23,535 bases of DNA from the NCBI GenBank assembly GCA_002412985.1, contig DHWC01000086.1:4354-27888 (forward strand), given 5' to 3'. The notes beneath the pieces are model-generated. The model searched no databases. It saw only the letters and a list, made by a program, of their open reading frames with translations, and was not told the origin of the DNA. The translations under genes were made by a program, and so were the position numbers. The stretch comes from Methylocystaceae bacterium UBA5192 (GTDB lineage Bacteria; Pseudomonadota; Alphaproteobacteria; Rhizobiales; Beijerinckiaceae). Shown one piece after another: positions 15,217 through 22,405 of the stretch; within the stretch, counting starts at the first letter, position 1, and each line of letters starts with the position of its first letter.

Positions 15217-16413
15217 TTAAGCCGCTTTGATCGCGCCAACAATTTTTTGTGCAGCGTCGTCTAAGTCGTCGGCAGGAATAACGTTGAGCCCTGATTGAGA
15301 AATAATCTTTTTACCCAGGTCAACATTGGTTCCTTCAAGTCGCACAACCAGCGGTACTTTAAGGCCGACTTCTTTGACCGCAGCAATGACGCCTTCTGCG
15401 ATCGTATCGCAACGCATGATGCCGCCAAAAATATTTACCAATATGCCTTTTACGTTTGGGTCGGCTGTGATGATTTTAAACGCCGCTGTAACTTTTTCAG
15501 TTGTTGCGCCGCCGCCAACATCGAGGAAGTTAGCCGGAAAGGCTCCGTATAGTTTAATGATATCCATCGTTGCCATGGCTAAGCCGGCGCCGTTGACCAT
15601 GCAGCCAATATTTCCATCGAGCGAAATATAGGCCAGATCGTGTTTTGAGGCCTCGATTTCTTTCTCGTCCTCCTCCGTTTTGTCTCTTAGGTCAACAACG
15701 TCGGGGTGACGGTAGAGGGAATTGCCTTCAAAGGCCATTTTGGCGTCGAGACAGCGTAATTTGCCGTCTTTAGTCGTAATTAGAGGATTGATCTCCAAGA
15801 GCTCCATGTCCTTTTCAGTAAAGGCTTTATAGAGCTTTTGCGCCAGATCTCCGGCCTGTTTTGCAAGATCTCCAGTGAGACCAAGCGTATCGGCGATCCT
15901 CCGACCGTGATGCGGCATGAGCCCAGTTGCAGGATCAACTGAAAATGTTACGATCTTTTCAGGCGTGTCATGCGCAACCTTTTCAATATCCATACCGCCT
16001 TCCGTCGACACAACAAAAGAAATTCGGGAAGTTGCGCGATCAATCAGCATCGATAAATAAAACTCTTTATCGATGTCGGCTCCGTCTTCGATATAAAGTC
16101 GATTTACTTGTTTTCCTGCATCGCCAGTTTGAAGCGTAACGAGCGTGGCCCCGAGCATCTGTTTGGCGTATGTTTCCGCTTCCTCAATCGACTTCGCAAT
16201 CCGAACGCCGCCCTTATCGCCGGCGGAAGCTTCTTTAAATTTACCTTTGCCGCGGCCGCCAGCGTGGATTTGCGCTTTAACGACATAAACGGGTCCAGGC
16301 AATTTTTTGGCAGCGGCCGCTGCCTCCTCTGCCCTGAGGACTGGGATGCCCTGCGCAACGGGAGCGCCGAAGTCGCGCAAAATAGCTTTGGCCTGATACT
16401 CGTGAATATTCAT
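15217..16413 (-). CDS. sucC: Succinate-CoA ligase (ADP-forming) beta subunit
   Basis: The beta subunit of succinyl-CoA synthetase, which makes ATP while converting succinyl-CoA to succinate in the TCA cycle. From the ATG at 16413 (AGGAGAG upstream) it has 398 residues, the family norm. It starts MNIHEYQAKAILRDFG. The ATP-grasp domain contains VVKAQIHAGGRGKGKFKE and LLEINPLITTKDGKL; the C-terminal CoA-ligase domain has GCMVNGAGLAMATMD, FLDVGGGAT and NIFGGIMRCD. The GKGKFKE insertion favours SucC over the related malate thiokinase MtkA. It follows mdh by 278 bases. The partner sucD, which normally follows directly, is absent; a hairpin and a TPR gene follow instead. The 278-base gap upstream is A+T-rich at 16615-16665 and may carry its own promoter. 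Confidence 0.96.
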   Translation of the reverse strand: MNIHEYQAKAILRDFGAPVAQGIPVLRAEEAAAAAKKLPGPVYVVKAQIHAGGRGKGKFKEASAGDKGGVRIAKSIEEAETYAKQMLGATLVTLQTGDAGKQVNRLYIEDGADIDKEFYLSMLIDRATSRISFVVSTEGGMDIEKVAHDTPEKIVTFSVDPATGLMPHHGRRIADTLGLTGDLAKQAGDLAQKLYKAFTEKDMELLEINPLITTKDGKLRCLDAKMAFEGNSLYRHPDVVDLRDKTEEDEKEIEASKHDLAYISLDGNIGCMVNGAGLAMATMDIIKLYGAFPANFLDVGGGATTEKVTAAFKIITADPNVKGILVNIFGGIMRCDTIAEGVIAAVKEVGLKVPLVVRLEGTNVDLGKKIISQSGLNVIPADDLDDAAQKIVGAIKAA

Positions 16414-16691
16414 CCTGAAACTCTCCTGGCCTAATGATGGCGGAAAATGTCCGTTGGAGGGGAAATCATCCTGGCTAAAGGGCATGAGCTGGGCTGCCCC
16501 GTCAAGTTGTTGCAAAGCCGCAGGAGGCCGGCGGGCGTGCGGGTGAATTGGACGCGACGCTTTGATAGGTAAAGCCTCTGGCCTTTTGCGAAAAAATTGT
16601 GTGGGCCTAGCGGGAGTCTATCAAATAAAATAATTTTAAAACAATGACTTAAATAATTTAATGCTGCGGGCGGGACGCGAGTTTTGAGGCG

Positions 16692-17654
16692 TTAGGCGAA
16701 AGCAGAGTTAAGTTGTTTGGCGACATCAATCAGACCGCGAACGGAGCTAACGGATTTTTCAAACATCAGACGCTCAGCAGGGTCGAGTTGTATTTCCATA
16801 ATTTTCTCAACGCCATTCGCGCCAATCACGGCAGGTACGCCTACGTAAAGATCCTTTACGCCGTACTCGCCCTGGAGCCAGGCGGCGCAGGGCAGGATCC
16901 GTCGTTTATTTTTTAGATAGCTCTCGGCCATTGTAATGGCCGCGGTAGCCGGCGCATAATAAGCAGATCCCGTTTTCAGCAAACCAACGATCTCACCCCC
17001 GCCCTTGCGGGTGCGATCAACGATAGCGTCGATGCGGTCTTGAGTCGTCCAGCCCATGCCAATCAGATCGGGCAGGGGTACGCCAGCAACCGTGGAATAG
17101 CGAACGGAAGGCACCATATCGTCGCCATGGCCGCCTAGAACAAACGCGCTGACATCTTCGACAGAAACATTAAATTCTGAGGCGAGAAAGTAACGAAAGC
17201 GCGCAGAGTCGAGAACGCCAGCCATGCCGACGATGCGATTTTTTGGAACGCCCGCTGCTTGTTGCAGCGCCCACACCATCACATCTAATGGATTGGTGAT
17301 GCAGATGATAAAGGCGCCAGGCGCATATTGCTTAATCCCTGCGCCGACCTTGCTGATAACGCCCAGATTAACTGTGAGCAGGTCGTCGCGGCTCATTCCA
17401 GGCTGGCGTGGGACGCCAGCTGTAACAATGACAACATCAGCATTAGAAATCGCCGCATAATCAGAAGCGCCGCTGTAATCGGCATCAAAACCATCGATGG
17501 GAGAGGCTTGGGCCAAATCAAGCGCTTTACCTTGGGGCACGCCATCCATGATATCAAAAAGCACAATGTCGCCCAGTTCTCTGAGTCCGGCGAGATGTGC
17601 CAGCGTTCCGCCAATGTGGCCCGCTCCAATCAGAGCGATTTTAGTGCGCGACAT
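16692..17654 (-). CDS. mdh: Malate dehydrogenase (NAD)
   Basis: Interconverts malate and oxaloacetate with NAD in the TCA cycle. From the ATG at 17654 it has 320 residues, the usual length for the LDH-like alphaproteobacterial type. The NAD site is GAGHIGGT at 10-17, with Asp34 in LFDI selecting NAD over NADP. The substrate loop is AGVPRQPGMSRDDLL with two Arg, then CITNPLDVMVW, and the catalytic His is in LGGHGDDMVP. The open frame extends to 17798, but the first 48 residues are unrelated to the family. The gene stands upstream of sucC on the same strand, as in other Hyphomicrobiales. No clear promoter was recognised in the gap above it. Confidence 0.97.
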   Translation of the reverse strand: MSRTKIALIGAGHIGGTLAHLAGLRELGDIVLFDIMDGVPQGKALDLAQASPIDGFDADYSGASDYAAISNADVVIVTAGVPRQPGMSRDDLLTVNLGVISKVGAGIKQYAPGAFIICITNPLDVMVWALQQAAGVPKNRIVGMAGVLDSARFRYFLASEFNVSVEDVSAFVLGGHGDDMVPSVRYSTVAGVPLPDLIGMGWTTQDRIDAIVDRTRKGGGEIVGLLKTGSAYYAPATAAITMAESYLKNKRRILPCAAWLQGEYGVKDLYVGVPAVIGANGVEKIMEIQLDPAERLMFEKSVSSVRGLIDVAKQLNSAFA

Positions 17655-18212
17655 TCCTGATCTCTTAATTGCTATATCGACTTGAACTGCTACCGCGCTT
17701 TTAAGCGGGAGGGAAGACGCAATGGCAGCTTTTTCTTGTATCTTCCGCCGCCTATTGAATGCGCCGTTTGAGCGCGCGCGCATTTTATCGCCGAGCATTC
17801 TTCAAATTGCACATTTATTTAGTGGGTATTTTCCCTGCGGACCGCCAAAAACCATCGCTTTGTCGGGTCGACTTAACGAGACGCATCGGCCGGTCTGCTC
17901 GGGCGGATTATTTAAGCCGCGCAACAGCCGAGCCTTAGCCTTTCGGCTATGAGTGGTTGAAATGTTTAAATAAAGTAGATTTTGGATAAGAGGCTGCTCA
18001 GGAATGCTGTTTGTCGATCAAGCTGCAGATTCGCCTGCTTTCGTCAAAGAAACGATTTTATAGGTTCTTCGTCAAAAGCAGAAAAATTTGATTACCGAGA
18101 TTTTGCGTGTGGCGGTTGTGGTCGGATTGCTAAAGTTCGCCAGTCGCACTGGACAGGTGCTAGAGCATTTGTTATTCGCGCCTCATGTTTCGGCGGCTAG
18201 GAGCTGGCGGAC
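17655..18212. other. Gene-free gap between mdh and tRNA-Lys
   Basis: About 560 bases with no supported gene. It must hold the mdh promoter (minus) and the tRNA promoter (plus). A weak plus-strand pair, TGGACA (18150-18155) and TATTCG (18173-18178) with 17 bases between, lies 35 bases before the tRNA. A six-base hairpin, AGCCGA/TCGGCT, sits at 17926-17948. The open frames of 72-76 codons here show no family pattern. Confidence 0.4.
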
Positions 18213-18288
<76 letters not shown>

Positions 18289-18293
18289 ATAAA

Positions 18294-18314
18294 ATCAGTT
18301 TCTGCACTGGTTTT
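18294..18314 (+). terminator. Weak terminator candidate after tRNA-Lys
   Basis: ATCAGT (18294-18299) can pair with ACTGGT (18306-18311, one G-U pair) across a six-base loop, followed by TTT. It lies right after the tRNA. The stem is short, so this is a modest call. Confidence 0.35.
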
Positions 18315-18452
18315 AGCGGCTGGGATATGGACCATAGCCAATTTTAAACTCCATAAAACAGATTAATTTCTTGACGGCTATTGTATCGTTTTCCCTCATT
18401 TCTTGATCACGCGACATCATAGATTGAATCTCGATAGATCCTCGAGGTTGGA

Positions 18453-18575
18453 ATGACGGCGTTAATTTTCATAGAGCTAGTTTTAAATATAATAATGCGC
18501 CGATCCTCTCAGCTGTTTGGCAGCGCCGCCGAGCAACGACTGAAAAAGGCTATTCTATTCAAAAAAAATAAATGA
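18453..18575 (+). CDS. Possible 40-residue small protein
   Basis: An ATG frame of 40 codons with GAGG five bases upstream. The product would have a hydrophobic N-terminus (MTALIFIELVLNIIM) and a basic C-terminus ending in lysines, like a small membrane peptide. No family is recognised, and a frame this short can occur by chance in A+T-rich DNA. Confidence 0.2.
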   Translation: MTALIFIELVLNIIMRRSSQLFGSAAEQRLKKAILFKKNK

Positions 18576-18945
18576 ACTAAATATAAGCGTCCTGGATGCT
18601 GTCTGGGATAAATTAATGCGCAAGAGATGCGACTAGCTCAGCGCTTGTAGGCATAGTCAATTTAGCTAAATCAATGGGAGTAGGTGGGGGATTGGCGGGT
18701 AGATATGGATAATGCATGATCCAAAAATATGATTTTTATTTGTATAAATAAATTAATCGTGGAATTTCAATAATGAATTGTCGGTTGTTTTTTAGATTGC
18801 GTATTATCAAGTTTCAATATGATAAGTTAAAGCATAGCTCTGTAGACTGAATAAGTGAATGAAGGTGCTGGAAACGATTTCGGCGCAGGATCGGAAGCTG
18901 TCTGTTCTGGGTCTTATTATCGAGCGCTAAAAAGGGATCTTTGGC

Positions 18946-19536
18946 ATGGCTGGTAAAGAAATTCTAATTAATGATTTGCGGCCAACCCAGTTAACGCTTG
19001 GCTTGGAAGATGTTAATAGGCGCGCAAAAAAAATGCGTCTGCTCGAGCCCAATGAACTGGCTCGATTGATTGAAAAAAAATCCATACCTTATGTTATCGG
19101 GCCACAGGGCGGAATTTACATCGTTGATCATCATCATCTCTGTCGTGCGCTATGGAGTATTGGTGAAAAGAAAGCTGTGTTGGGTAAAGAATTGGCAGAT
19201 TGGTCTGATTTAGAAATCAAAGAATTTTGGCGAAGGATGGATAAAAATGGATATTGCTGGGCAATAGACTCGCAAGGTCACAGAAGGCCATATTCAGCAA
19301 TCCCGAAACATGTGTGTGAATTAACGGATAATGTTTGGCGATCTCTAGCCCGCGCCATAAGAGGAGATGCATTTACCAACGAAGACACGCCATTTCAGGA
19401 ATTTATTTGGGGGGATTATTTCCGGACCTTTATGAGTCAGCGGTTATTAGAGCATGATTTTGAATTAGCGAAAAAAATAGCGACACATATTGCTCATTTT
19501 AAAGAGGCCGAGGATCTGCCGGGATACAAATTATGA
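18946..19536 (+). CDS. ParB-like protein (ParBc_2 / Srx-superfamily)
   Basis: A 196-residue protein resembling the ParBc_2 family (ParB/sulfiredoxin-like N-terminal fold), whose function is not settled. Seen here: LRPTQLTLGLEDVNRRAKKM at 11-30, where the family has RPTQ-x-T-x-G and a following charged helix, then GIYIVDHHHLCRALW with the DHHH motif at 61-64, and a C-terminal part with ELTDNVWRSLARAIRG and TPFQEFIWGDYFR. The DHHH residues occupy the place of the GxxR phosphoryl/nucleotide motif of true ParB and sulfiredoxin. There is no helix-turn-helix, so it is not a centromere-binding ParB. No signal peptide is visible. The stop overlaps the ATG of the DUF4239 gene by four bases (ATGA), so the two are probably one translational unit. 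It lies 657 bases after tRNA-Lys in A+T-rich DNA, suggesting acquired sequence. Confidence 0.75.
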   Translation: MAGKEILINDLRPTQLTLGLEDVNRRAKKMRLLEPNELARLIEKKSIPYVIGPQGGIYIVDHHHLCRALWSIGEKKAVLGKELADWSDLEIKEFWRRMDKNGYCWAIDSQGHRRPYSAIPKHVCELTDNVWRSLARAIRGDAFTNEDTPFQEFIWGDYFRTFMSQRLLEHDFELAKKIATHIAHFKEAEDLPGYKL

Positions 19537-20024
19537 ATTTAGATAGTTTTCTTCATATTATTCACTCTGGCAGTGATTTTACTATCATCCTATTCCATAC
19601 GACATTTTACGTGATTGTTGGTTTAGGATTATATAACCTTCTAAAAATAATATTCTACGGTCGGAAATTATGGGAGGATTCTTATTTCGGCGTCACTATC
19701 GTGGGAACGGTTCTATCGCTGAATGCCGTGTTGCTAACATTTACGCTCATACAATCAATAAAAAGCTCCGAAGAAATATCAGGATATGTTTCAAGAGAGC
19801 TTCAGTCGCTGTATATACTCGAAACAGAGATGCTTCCTTTAACGTCAACTTCATTGAATCAAGTTAAGCCATTTTTTAAAGATTACTTAGTTTCAGTAAT
19901 GGAAAATGAATGGCCGTTGATGGACTCGGGACAAAGGGACGAGATCACGGAGGGCAAGTTTCACGATCTATTAATCGCGGCTAGAACATTCTCAATCCGG
20001 AATAAATCTGAAGAAACCGCTTAG
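19533..20024 (+). CDS. DUF4239 membrane protein, N-terminal part (cut by amber codon)
   Basis: A 163-codon frame encoding the first half of a DUF4239-type membrane protein. Two membrane segments are visible at about 17-41 and 53-77, followed by a soluble helical region (SREL-x-SLYILE, then VKPFFKDYLVSVMENEWP), which is the usual layout of the family. The frame stops at a TAG (20022-20024), but the same frame continues at once with the missing second half. DUF4239 proteins are normally about 250-270 residues with two more membrane segments at the end; without the stop this one would have 270. It begins inside the stop of the ParB-like gene (ATGA), so it is translated by coupling. DUF4239 has no established function. 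Confidence 0.7.
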   Translation: MNLDSFLHIIHSGSDFTIILFHTTFYVIVGLGLYNLLKIIFYGRKLWEDSYFGVTIVGTVLSLNAVLLTFTLIQSIKSSEEISGYVSRELQSLYILETEMLPLTSTSLNQVKPFFKDYLVSVMENEWPLMDSGQRDEITEGKFHDLLIAARTFSIRNKSEETA

Positions 20025-20345
20025 CAGAGAATAGCTGAATCTATACCCAATGTGGTTAGATATCGATATGATCGCATAAAAACGCGAGGAAAGAACATAT
20101 CCCAAACATACTTCTTTGTTATTTATTTCCTCGAGATATTGTTGGTCATACAATATTTTCTACTAACTCGTAGAAGCGCGCTATCTCAAATGATTTTAAC
20201 AATACACCTCATGATATTGGGCGTTATGCTGGCCTTGATAATTGTTTATAATCACCCTTACGAAGGCGAAACCAGTAATAGCGCGAAGGAATTTCTCCCT
20301 ATGCTCGGGCGGCTGGATGATATGCAGGGATCGGAATTTAATTAG
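20025..20345 (+). pseudogene. DUF4239 membrane protein, C-terminal part after an in-frame TAG
   Basis: Same reading frame as the preceding 163 codons, separated only by TAG at 20022-20024. It encodes IPNVVRYRYDRIK, two strong membrane segments (about codons 193-211 and 221-239 of the joint frame) and then NHPYEGE, which matches the D/N-x-P-F/Y-x-G signature after the last membrane segment in DUF4239. Joined, 19533-20345 is one 270-residue protein. There is no ribosome-binding site near the GTG at 20052, so independent translation is unlikely. The rest of the frame is intact, so this is either a recent nonsense mutation, a sequencing error or suppressed amber. I favour a recently broken gene. 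Confidence 0.65.
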
Positions 20346-20436
20346 GAGTCATTTTTAAAAAGCGCCAACGTGTCAAAAGTGAATGGTCGCGGCCCATAAC
20401 TTTGTTGATCTGATGAATTGGAGTAATGGAGGAAAA

Positions 20437-20790
20437 ATGAAACGTTGTATAATCATCGGTCTCGCATCAATCCTAATGTCTGGATTAATGATATCGATAT
20501 CTTTGGCTGAGGGCGTTCGTCTATTTGCGCATCATACTGTAGCTGATTTTAATATCTGGAAAAAAGGGTATGACTCCTACGCAAAGGAACAGAAAAGAGC
20601 CGGGGTAATAAAAAAATCAGTATATCGTTCCGTCGATAATCCAAATGAGGTTACGGTAATTCATGATTTCAAGGATCTAAATAGCGCTAAGGTCTTTGCC
20701 AATTCGCCAGAATTAGCGGCGTTGATGGCTAAAATAGGCGTTCAGGGCAGGCCGGAGATTTGGATCACAAAAGTAGCAGAGAAGCGTTGA
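20437..20790 (+). CDS. Secreted dimeric alpha/beta-barrel protein (cyclase/monooxygenase-like)
   Basis: A 117-residue protein from the ATG at 20437, which has a near-perfect GGAGG five bases upstream; an in-frame start at 20383 is less likely. Residues 1-23 form a signal peptide (MKRCIIIGLASILMSGLMIS, cut after Ser-Leu-Ala). The mature 94 residues look like the dimeric ferredoxin-like barrel family of small cyclases and antibiotic biosynthesis monooxygenases: LFAHHTVADFNIWKKGYDSY, then GVIKKSVYRSVDNPNEVTVI with HDF, and AKVFANSPELAALMAKIGV. Homologues of this type are usually cytoplasmic and without leader, so export is unusual. The reaction and substrate are unknown. It stands alone on the plus strand after the broken DUF4239 gene. 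Confidence 0.72.
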   Translation: MKRCIIIGLASILMSGLMISISLAEGVRLFAHHTVADFNIWKKGYDSYAKEQKRAGVIKKSVYRSVDNPNEVTVIHDFKDLNSAKVFANSPELAALMAKIGVQGRPEIWITKVAEKR

Positions 20791-20897
20791 ATGCGCAGCT
20801 GTTGAGCTTCCTGTCAGTCTGCAATGTTCATGAAGTTTGTCAATAACTAAGAACCTGCTTTTTGTTGCAGGAGTGTATCGATTTTGCTTTTCTCGAT

Positions 20898-20915
20898 GAT
20901 TATTGGGAAATAATC
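20898..20915 (+). promoter_or_regulatory. Short inverted repeat before the thiol dioxygenase gene
   Basis: GATTATT (20898-20904) and AATAATC (20909-20915) form a perfect seven-base inverted repeat with a four-base gap, 18 bases before the dioxygenase start. It could be an operator or a leader hairpin. A+T-rich DNA makes chance occurrence possible. Confidence 0.25.
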
Positions 20916-20933
20916 GCCATAATTAAATAAGTA

Positions 20934-21518
20934 GTGAGCAATTCTGAAATGGAAAATGATTTTTTAGAATTAAGAAAATTAATACATAAAATGACCAGTC
21001 TGGTAAAAAATATATCTGATGAAGCTCAGATAATTGAAATTGGGGGAGCGTTTCTGAGGTCTTGTCTCTCAAATGACGCCTGGCTGCCTGAGCGATTAAA
21101 TCTTGGGATTGCTGAGACTTATAGCCAATATCTTCTCTATTGTGATCCAGAGGAAAGATTTTCAATTGTTCTCTTTATCTGGAGGCCTGGGCAGCAGACG
21201 CCGATTCACAATCACACTGTATGGGGTTTGGTCGGAGTACTTAGGGGCGAGGAGCAATGCGATGAATATCGTGTGGTAGAGGGCGTTCCAAAATACAGTG
21301 GGGTGAGTCATAGGATTGTTGCGGGCGAGGTAGACGCTGTATCCCCAGCCCTAGGAGATTGGCATCAAGTCAAAAATTGCTCGGAGCAGATATCTGTAAG
21401 CATACATATTTATGGTACGAATATTGGGAAGCGGCGCAGGCAAAAACTCAATGAAAATGGAATTATTGAAGACTTCATGTCGGGCTATCTCAACGAAAGC
21501 GCTTGGATTAAAGCATAA
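20934..21518 (+). CDS. Cysteine dioxygenase-type thiol dioxygenase, probably 3-mercaptopropionate dioxygenase
   Basis: A mononuclear iron cupin that adds O2 to a small thiol to give a sulfinic acid. The 194 residues contain the cupin motif PIHNHTVWGLVGVLRGEE with iron ligands His92 and His94, and GDWHQV with the third ligand His144. SIHIYG supplies Ser156, His158 and Tyr160, the Ser-His-Tyr triad of the family. The crosslinking cysteine of mammalian cysteine dioxygenase is replaced by Leu99. The substrate-site position held by Arg in true cysteine dioxygenases appears to be Gln65 (YSQYLLY), the mark of Gln-type enzymes that prefer 3-mercaptopropionate. These assignments come from comparing spacing with the Pseudomonas enzyme from memory. 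The start is GTG (20934) or ATG (20949); neither has a clear ribosome-binding site. No rhodanese or sulfinate transporter gene is adjacent. Confidence 0.85.
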   Translation: MSNSEMENDFLELRKLIHKMTSLVKNISDEAQIIEIGGAFLRSCLSNDAWLPERLNLGIAETYSQYLLYCDPEERFSIVLFIWRPGQQTPIHNHTVWGLVGVLRGEEQCDEYRVVEGVPKYSGVSHRIVAGEVDAVSPALGDWHQVKNCSEQISVSIHIYGTNIGKRRRQKLNENGIIEDFMSGYLNESAWIKA

Positions 21519-21840
21519 TGTCTAAGTAATGAAAAACATTAAGGGTCAATTTAGTGTATATCTGATGTTGAAAGAGAATAATCTATTATCTAATGAGCTG
21601 GCGCTTAGAATTAGTAAATTATTAAAATAGATTAAGTCAGTTGAAAAGATATATTTTTTAAATACAGAGCAATAGTGCAGTTTAGTTTATGCGGGGTTCT
21701 ACAATTAGATAATTGCTCAATGAGCTCCTAGAGTGGCGCGGGCCTCTAGCATCTTTAAATTAATGGACGATCAAGAGTGAGTAGGCCTACCTAATCTTGA
21801 TCGCCTGGCCGATGAGATGGATGAGCAATTTCTTGTTAGA
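21519..21840. other. Gap between the dioxygenase and four-cysteine genes
   Basis: About 320 A+T-rich bases. A 33-codon plus-strand frame (21529-21630) starts 11 bases after the dioxygenase stop and would encode a Leu/Lys-rich peptide (MKNIKGQFSVYLMLKENN at its start); it has no recognised family. A 36-base palindromic structure lies at 21768-21803. Nothing else was recognised. Confidence 0.4.
21768..21803. repeat. 36-base nested palindrome
   Basis: CGATCAAGA (21768-21776) and TCTTGATCG (21795-21803) form a perfect nine-base inverted repeat, and exactly at the same centre lies the perfect ten-base palindrome GTAGGCCTAC (21781-21790). As RNA it would be one long hairpin with a small internal loop. 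It sits about 40 bases after the stop of the minus-strand four-cysteine gene, so it may act as its terminator, though no T run follows; a protein-binding operator is the alternative. Confidence 0.6.
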
Positions 21841-22077
21841 TCAACGCTTCTTGTCTTTTTTGGCTGCATAGCCGAATTGAGACTGACAATCCGCTGTGAT
21901 TTGGCTGACGACTTTTTCAAGGCAGCTTTGTACTTCATCTGGATCTGGGATGGCATAAGGGCACCATTTTTTCGCGTCATCTTCGCAGGCCGAGCGTTGA
22001 GCGGCGGTGCCTTGGGCATATACAGTGGGTGAAGCAAATAAAGCTAGTGTTGCGAAAACAGCTGATAATTTTTTCAT
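21841..22077 (-). CDS. Small secreted four-cysteine protein
   Basis: A 78-residue protein with a clean signal peptide (MKKLSAVFATLALFASPTVYA, cut before Gln-Gly near 22). The mature part of about 56 residues has four cysteines at 31, 39, 52 and 64 (C-x7-C-x12-C-x11-C), around AKKWCPYAIPDPDEVQSCLE, and a basic tail ending KKDKKR. The pattern resembles the cysteine-rich repeat proteins found in many Hyphomicrobiales; two disulfides are likely in the periplasm. The ATG at 22077 has GAGAAGGGTGG upstream. Unlike its neighbours its sequence looks like host genome content, so it may mark older DNA inside or beyond the accessory region. Function unknown. Confidence 0.8.
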   Translation of the reverse strand: MKKLSAVFATLALFASPTVYAQGTAAQRSACEDDAKKWCPYAIPDPDEVQSCLEKVVSQITADCQSQFGYAAKKDKKR

Positions 22078-22405
22078 GAACCACCCTTCTCCAGATGTGG
22101 GATCTTTGGTCTAGAGGCTGTTACATTAAGAAAATGCGCTGTTCAATAATTAGTTTGAAGAAATTATCAAAGCTCAAACCGAAAAAATTTCTGCACTCTA
22201 TGCAATCGACTCATCTTCAGGCTGAGTGATGGGGCGGGGTTGATCAGCAATAGCTTTGTTTTCATTATCGCTTTAGCTCCTGCCCGGGGCGTATGAGAGA
22301 ATTATTTTGATCGCCTCTATGCCGTGTGACAGCATCCATCTTACTATTAATACAGCTATCACCAAGACTTTCTTGTTCTGCATCCTACGAGTTTTTTTTG
22401 AAATT
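22078..22405. other. Gap between four-cysteine gene and methyltransferase gene
   Basis: About 330 bases, both neighbours on the minus strand. It should hold the promoter of the four-cysteine gene. A weak pair, TTGAAC and TAACAG with 17 bases between, is present on the minus strand near 22125-22155 but is far from consensus. No gene, repeat or clear terminator for the methyltransferase was recognised. Confidence 0.35.

Larger units (their letters stand above)
18289..18945. other. A+T-rich gene-poor stretch after tRNA-Lys
   Basis: About 657 bases between the tRNA and the ParB-like gene, with no recognised family in any frame. Base composition is clearly A+T-rich compared with the DNA left of the tRNA. 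Two very short plus-strand frames are possible: 40 codons at 18453-18575 with GAGG five bases before the ATG, and 23 codons at 18859-18930 just before the ParB-like gene. No integrase, transposase fragment, terminal repeat or copy of the tRNA 3' end was seen. Confidence 0.5.

Noticed and set aside
15217..16413. Malate thiokinase subunit MtkA (serine cycle) instead of SucC
   Set aside because: The GRGKGKFKE insertion and 398-residue length fit SucC; MtkA lacks that insertion, and no mtkB-like gene follows.
17722..18200. Two plus-strand frames of 76 and 72 codons between mdh and tRNA-Lys
   Set aside because: No recognisable domain, no ribosome-binding site and composition of non-coding DNA.
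18946..19536. True chromosome-partitioning ParB
   Set aside because: No helix-turn-helix, no CTP-binding GxxRR motif, no parA neighbour, and only 196 residues.
20052..20345. Independent 97-residue membrane protein
   Set aside because: It is in frame with the upstream DUF4239 half, begins at a GTG without a ribosome-binding site and supplies exactly the missing C-terminal half.
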